Source: JABWBD01 sp040768665
GTDB taxonomy: Bacteria; Planctomycetota; Planctomycetia; Pirellulales; Thermoguttaceae
Assembly (NCBI GenBank): GCA_040768665.1
Contig: JAXGMN010000071.1
Span: 1 to 54,138, forward strand
Direction: 5' to 3'
DNA length: 54,138 nt
The translations under genes and the position numbers were made by a program. Position 1 is the first letter of the stretch. Every line of letters begins with the position of its first letter. Below, one piece after another: positions 32,101 to 54,138 of this stretch. The notes under the pieces are model-generated. The model was not told where the DNA came from. It saw only the letters and a list, made by a program, of their open reading frames with translations, and ran no database searches.

Positions 32101-34545
32101 GGTTCGGCGGTGAACCAGGACGGTCGCAGTAACGGCATCACGGCCCCCAAGCAGGCTGCCCAGGAGGCCGTCCTGCGAAAAGCGTGGCAGAATGCGGGGA
32201 TCTCGCCGGCGGAAGCGCAGTACCTCGAGACGCATGGAGCCGGCACTTTTCTGGGCGATGTGATCGAGGCCAAGGCCCTCGAGGCCGTATTCGCCGGCGC
32301 CCAGTCTCACGAGCGGAGCTGCGCCCTCGGATCGGTAAAGACGAATATTGGCCATTGTGAAGCCGCCGCCGGGGTCGCCGGTCTGATCAAGGTCGCGCTG
32401 GCGATTCGATATGGGAAGATTCCTCGAAGCCTTCACTTCGAAAACCCGAACCCGCATATCGCATTCGACGGATCCCCGTTATTCGTCCAGACCGAGACGT
32501 GCGATTGGGCCGAGCGGTCTGGGCGGCGGCTGGCCGGCGTGAGTTCGTTCGGTTTCGGCGGGACCAATGCGCACATTGTGCTTCAGTCGCCGCCCCCGAG
32601 GCCACTTCGGCCGAATCCCGGCGAAGGCAGCACGGAACACGTACACTTGTTGCCGCTTTCCGCAGCAAGTACCGGCGCGCTGCAAGCGATGGCGGGGTTG
32701 CTGGAGGACGAACTTGCCGCAAACCCAGCAGCGGGTGGCCAACTCGTGAAGCTGTGCCATGCCGCGGCTCTCAGACGAACACACCTGGATTGCCGCGCGG
32801 CATTTCTGTTCCGCAGGAGCGAGGATTTACGCGAACAATTCCGGGCCATGCGCGCGGGACGAGGGCATCCGGCGGTCAGCGCCGGCGAGCGAACCGGTGG
32901 TCGCCGGCTCAAAGTCGCCTTTGTCTTTTCCGGTCAAGGAGGACAGTGGCCGGGAATGCACCAACCGCTGTGGAATCGCTTTGCTGGCTTCCGCGCGACG
33001 CTCGAGCAGTGTGATCACCTGATCCGGAAGCTTGCCGGCTGGTCTCTCCTCGCCGAACTGCAAGCCGAACCCGGCCAGTCGCGGATCGAGAAAGGCGGTG
33101 TCGAAATTGCCCAGACAAGCCTTTTTGCTCTGCAAATCGCACTTGCGCAGGCTTGGAAGTCCTGGGGGGTCGAACCCGACGCCGTCGTCGGTCATAGCGT
33201 GGGCGAGATCGCTGCGGCATGCGTCGCCGGAGTGCTTGATCTGCACGACGCGCTGCGAGTCGTTGTCGGCCGAAGCCGTGCATTGGAGGAATCGCTGGCC
33301 GAGACCGGTGATTCGAGTGGTATGGCGGCCCTTCGGATCTCCGCCGAAGAAGCGGAAGAATTGATCGGCGGGCATTCGGACCGCGTGTGGATATCGGTGT
33401 ACAACAGTCCAAAGTACACGGTCCTCTCCGGCGACCGCGCGCTGCTGGAGAATCTGGTCGCGGGGCTCCGGCTTCGTAAGATCGGCGCGAGGATAATGAA
33501 CGTCCCCGGGGCCGCCCATACGCCGTTGCTCGAACCGGCGGCGAGAAAGCTGCGGACGACCTTGGATGGGATTGCGCCTCGCGCGGGATCGGTGCCGTTC
33601 TATTCCACGCTTCAAGAACCCGGCTCTCCGTGCTGCCGGCTCGATGCGCGGTACTGGGCCGACAGTGTCTGCCGCCCCGTGCGTTTCGCTCCGACCGTCC
33701 AGTCCCTGATGCGGGATGATTTCCGTGCTTTTGTTGAACTGGGCCCGCACCCCATGCTCGTGGCAGCCGTGGCCCAGTGCGCCGAACCGCTCGCAGTGGA
33801 GGCGGTTGCCGCGCCGTCGCTGCGACGGAGTGATGGCGACCACGACGCCATGTTGGGAGCGTTGGGTGCACTCTACGCCGCGGGATTCGACGCGGACTGG
33901 CATCGAATCTACTCCGGTGGAGGTGATTGGGCCACTTTGCCCACTTATCCCTGGCAGCGACAGCGCTATTGGATTTCGCGCCGGCCGGTGGGGGCAACCC
34001 GGCCGAAAGCGGTCGGCGATGCCAACGAAGATGGACACACCGCCGAAACTCCCGCGCCGGTTCAAGCTACTGCTATGGAGCAAAGAATTCCTGGCGAATC
34101 GACTGCGACCGACTGCGTGAATCGGTTGCGTGAAAGCACCGAACTTGAAGAGCGCCGCAGCATTTTGGAAAGCTATCTGCAGGTACAAATCGCACATACT
34201 TTGGGTACCACTCCCGCCGGAATCAGCGTCGAACGTTCGCTGACGACGATGGGAATCGATTCCCTGATGGGTTTGGAGATTAAGAACCGCGTCGAGGCTG
34301 AATTGGGAGTCGATGTCGGCCTCGTGAAGTTCTTGGAAGGGCCGACCGTGGCCCGGCTAGCGGAGGCCCTGCTGCCTCAACTCGACCGCCACACCTCGTC
34401 GACGGAGCTCGTGAAGGATCCGGTAGCCTCCGAAACCTGCGGGGGGGGGATCGCAGACGAAGAGGCCCTTCGCCTGCTCGAGCGGCTCGAAGAGCTTTCC
34501 GACGACGAAGTCGATGCATTGACGCAACGAATGCTTGCTGAATAG
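29179..34545 (+). CDS. Hybrid FAAL-ACP-KS-AT-ACP starter/extension protein, about 1788 aa
   Basis: GTG at 29179 was preferred (GAGG seven bases before); GTG at 29164 in the same frame is possible. Residues 10-580 are a fatty acyl-AMP ligase (CIQYTSGSAAEPKGVILTHG, then WLPHYHDMGLIGGILQPLF, the FAAL-type A3 and YHDMGLIGG motifs). ACP1 carries its serine in YGLQSRD (about 652). KS starts at PIAIVGIGCRF (about 712) and has Cys in DTACSSS (884), His in ETHGAGT (1019) and His in NIGHCEAAAG (1059). AT has GHSVGE (1340). ACP2 has MGIDSLMG (1695). The end (LLERLEELSDDEVDAL) is a typical docking tail. No KR, DH or ER is present, so a beta-keto acyl chain is expected to pass to the NRPS. AT specificity is not assigned. 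Confidence 0.9.
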   Translation: MNACIAINQENFASFVELLGKRASQHPAKPALGYLRDGQTDEVWRTFGQLDSKARAVAAELQRSGHAGRAALLMYGPGLEFVAALLGCLYAGVVAVPVCLPRPRRSFERLEGIASDCGAELVLTSRSLLPSLRERAIAHRCLDRARWSTTDDVEPDAAADWNPFYPDANATACIQYTSGSAAEPKGVILTHGNLLFNSQLIHEAFGHGPDSVGLIWLPHYHDMGLIGGILQPLFGAFPTVLMSPLHVVQQPLRWLEAVSRFRATTSGGPNFVYELCVQRIEHEQCQGLDLSSWQIAFNGAEPIRSETLERFADKFARYGFRLEAFFPCYGLAEATLFVSGGPRSVSPSVERLRKTALESHQVSGANGDTEDVVRVVGCGSPPLTQRVAIVDPNSLSPCPEDRVGEIWVSGPSVASGYWNRPRETTETFRAHIANNGDERYLRTGDLGFLKGDQLFVTGRLKDLLIIDGRNCYPQDIELTVEKCHPSLRFHCGAAFLTGDFDRELVVVQEVERNGRGVDVDAVFSSIRRAVSEEHEVSIESIVLVKTGGVPKTSSGKIRRRRCRELYLRGELPVVACWQHADAVPRLSGGCAECDAECPESVASGVDCRVERAGLEDAEAVQAWLVDRIARRIQCEPCRIDIRQPFAWYGLQSRDALELSGELENRLGRRLSPTLLYDCPTIESLARHVAAGSAPLHAAAPAMLPTTTRLPEPIAIVGIGCRFPGAAGPAEFWRLLLEGKDAIREVPPDRWDAVAADATLADLPGGNGRTSVRWGGWLDGIDRFDAAFFGISPREAACIDPQQRLLMEVAWEALEDAGIPAERFRGSDAGVFIGVSTNDYRQVFLERTGEVDPYWCTGNAGSIVANRLSYFLDLQGPSIAVDTACSSSLVAIHLALGSLRSGECNLALVGGVNAILSPDVSFGFAKGGGLASDGRCKAFDARADGIVRSDGVGIVVLKRLSVAVADGDFIYAVIRGSAVNQDGRSNGITAPKQAAQEAVLRKAWQNAGISPAEAQYLETHGAGTFLGDVIEAKALEAVFAGAQSHERSCALGSVKTNIGHCEAAAGVAGLIKVALAIRYGKIPRSLHFENPNPHIAFDGSPLFVQTETCDWAERSGRRLAGVSSFGFGGTNAHIVLQSPPPRPLRPNPGEGSTEHVHLLPLSAASTGALQAMAGLLEDELAANPAAGGQLVKLCHAAALRRTHLDCRAAFLFRRSEDLREQFRAMRAGRGHPAVSAGERTGGRRLKVAFVFSGQGGQWPGMHQPLWNRFAGFRATLEQCDHLIRKLAGWSLLAELQAEPGQSRIEKGGVEIAQTSLFALQIALAQAWKSWGVEPDAVVGHSVGEIAAACVAGVLDLHDALRVVVGRSRALEESLAETGDSSGMAALRISAEEAEELIGGHSDRVWISVYNSPKYTVLSGDRALLENLVAGLRLRKIGARIMNVPGAAHTPLLEPAARKLRTTLDGIAPRAGSVPFYSTLQEPGSPCCRLDARYWADSVCRPVRFAPTVQSLMRDDFRAFVELGPHPMLVAAVAQCAEPLAVEAVAAPSLRRSDGDHDAMLGALGALYAAGFDADWHRIYSGGGDWATLPTYPWQRQRYWISRRPVGATRPKAVGDANEDGHTAETPAPVQATAMEQRIPGESTATDCVNRLRESTELEERRSILESYLQVQIAHTLGTTPAGISVERSLTTMGIDSLMGLEIKNRVEAELGVDVGLVKFLEGPTVARLAEALLPQLDRHTSSTELVKDPVASETCGGGIADEEALRLLERLEELSDDEVDALTQRMLAE

Positions 34546-34555
34546 GGCGGTGAGA

Positions 34556-54138
<19,583 letters not shown>

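Overview
The window is high-GC bacterial DNA, most likely from the phylum Planctomycetota. This is an inference from gene content: a DUF1580 protein, FG-GAP and prenyltransferase-repeat secreted proteins, a collagen-like RHS protein, and dispersed short palindromic repeats. No rRNA is present and the species cannot be named from the sequence.

Layout. (1) 1-5.9 kb, minus strand: the start of a Gly/Pro-rich, collagen-like RHS protein running off the left edge, two small Cys-rich proteins and an intact family 9-type glycosyltransferase. Upstream of these lies a row of frameshifted genes: sulfotransferase, glycosyltransferase, sigma factor and a DUF2292-like protein. (2) 6-11.4 kb: secreted or membrane proteins (FG-GAP repeat protein, Pro-rich exported protein, prenyltransferase-repeat membrane protein) separated by repeat-rich spacers. 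(3) 11.4-22.5 kb: an integrative element of about 11 kb inserted in the 3' part of an initiator-type tRNA-Met. It has a tyrosine integrase next to attL, a DUF1580 excisionase-like protein, a DUF3102-like protein, a large primase/helicase-like replication protein with a possible origin inside its gene, several small genes and a 45-bp attR. (4) 22.5-28.3 kb: a TolB/WD40-type repeat protein, a C45-type acyltransferase with a broken 5' end, a TPR protein and a secreted protein, with three copies of a GGGGACTGG palindromic repeat between them. (5) 28.3 kb to the right edge: an MbtH-like gene, a FAAL-ACP-KS-AT-ACP hybrid gene, and an NRPS gene still open after 19.6 kb.

The NRPS is the most striking object. 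It reads C-A-T six times and enters a seventh C domain. By eye the first adenylation domain carries a glycine code (DILQLGLIWK). The next five all carry the same serine code (DVWHVSLVDK), close to that of EntF. The five serine modules are near-identical tandem units of about 3.18 kb. The line should therefore activate a fatty acid (FAAL), extend it once without reduction, add Gly, and then add at least five Ser. No epimerisation or thioesterase domain lies within the window. The copy number, the end of the line and the product are unknown.

Many minus-strand genes on the left, and two genes near 23-25 kb, carry several frame changes, while the PKS/NRPS is open for 25 kb. This points either to real decay of the left region or to local sequence errors; the sequence alone cannot decide.
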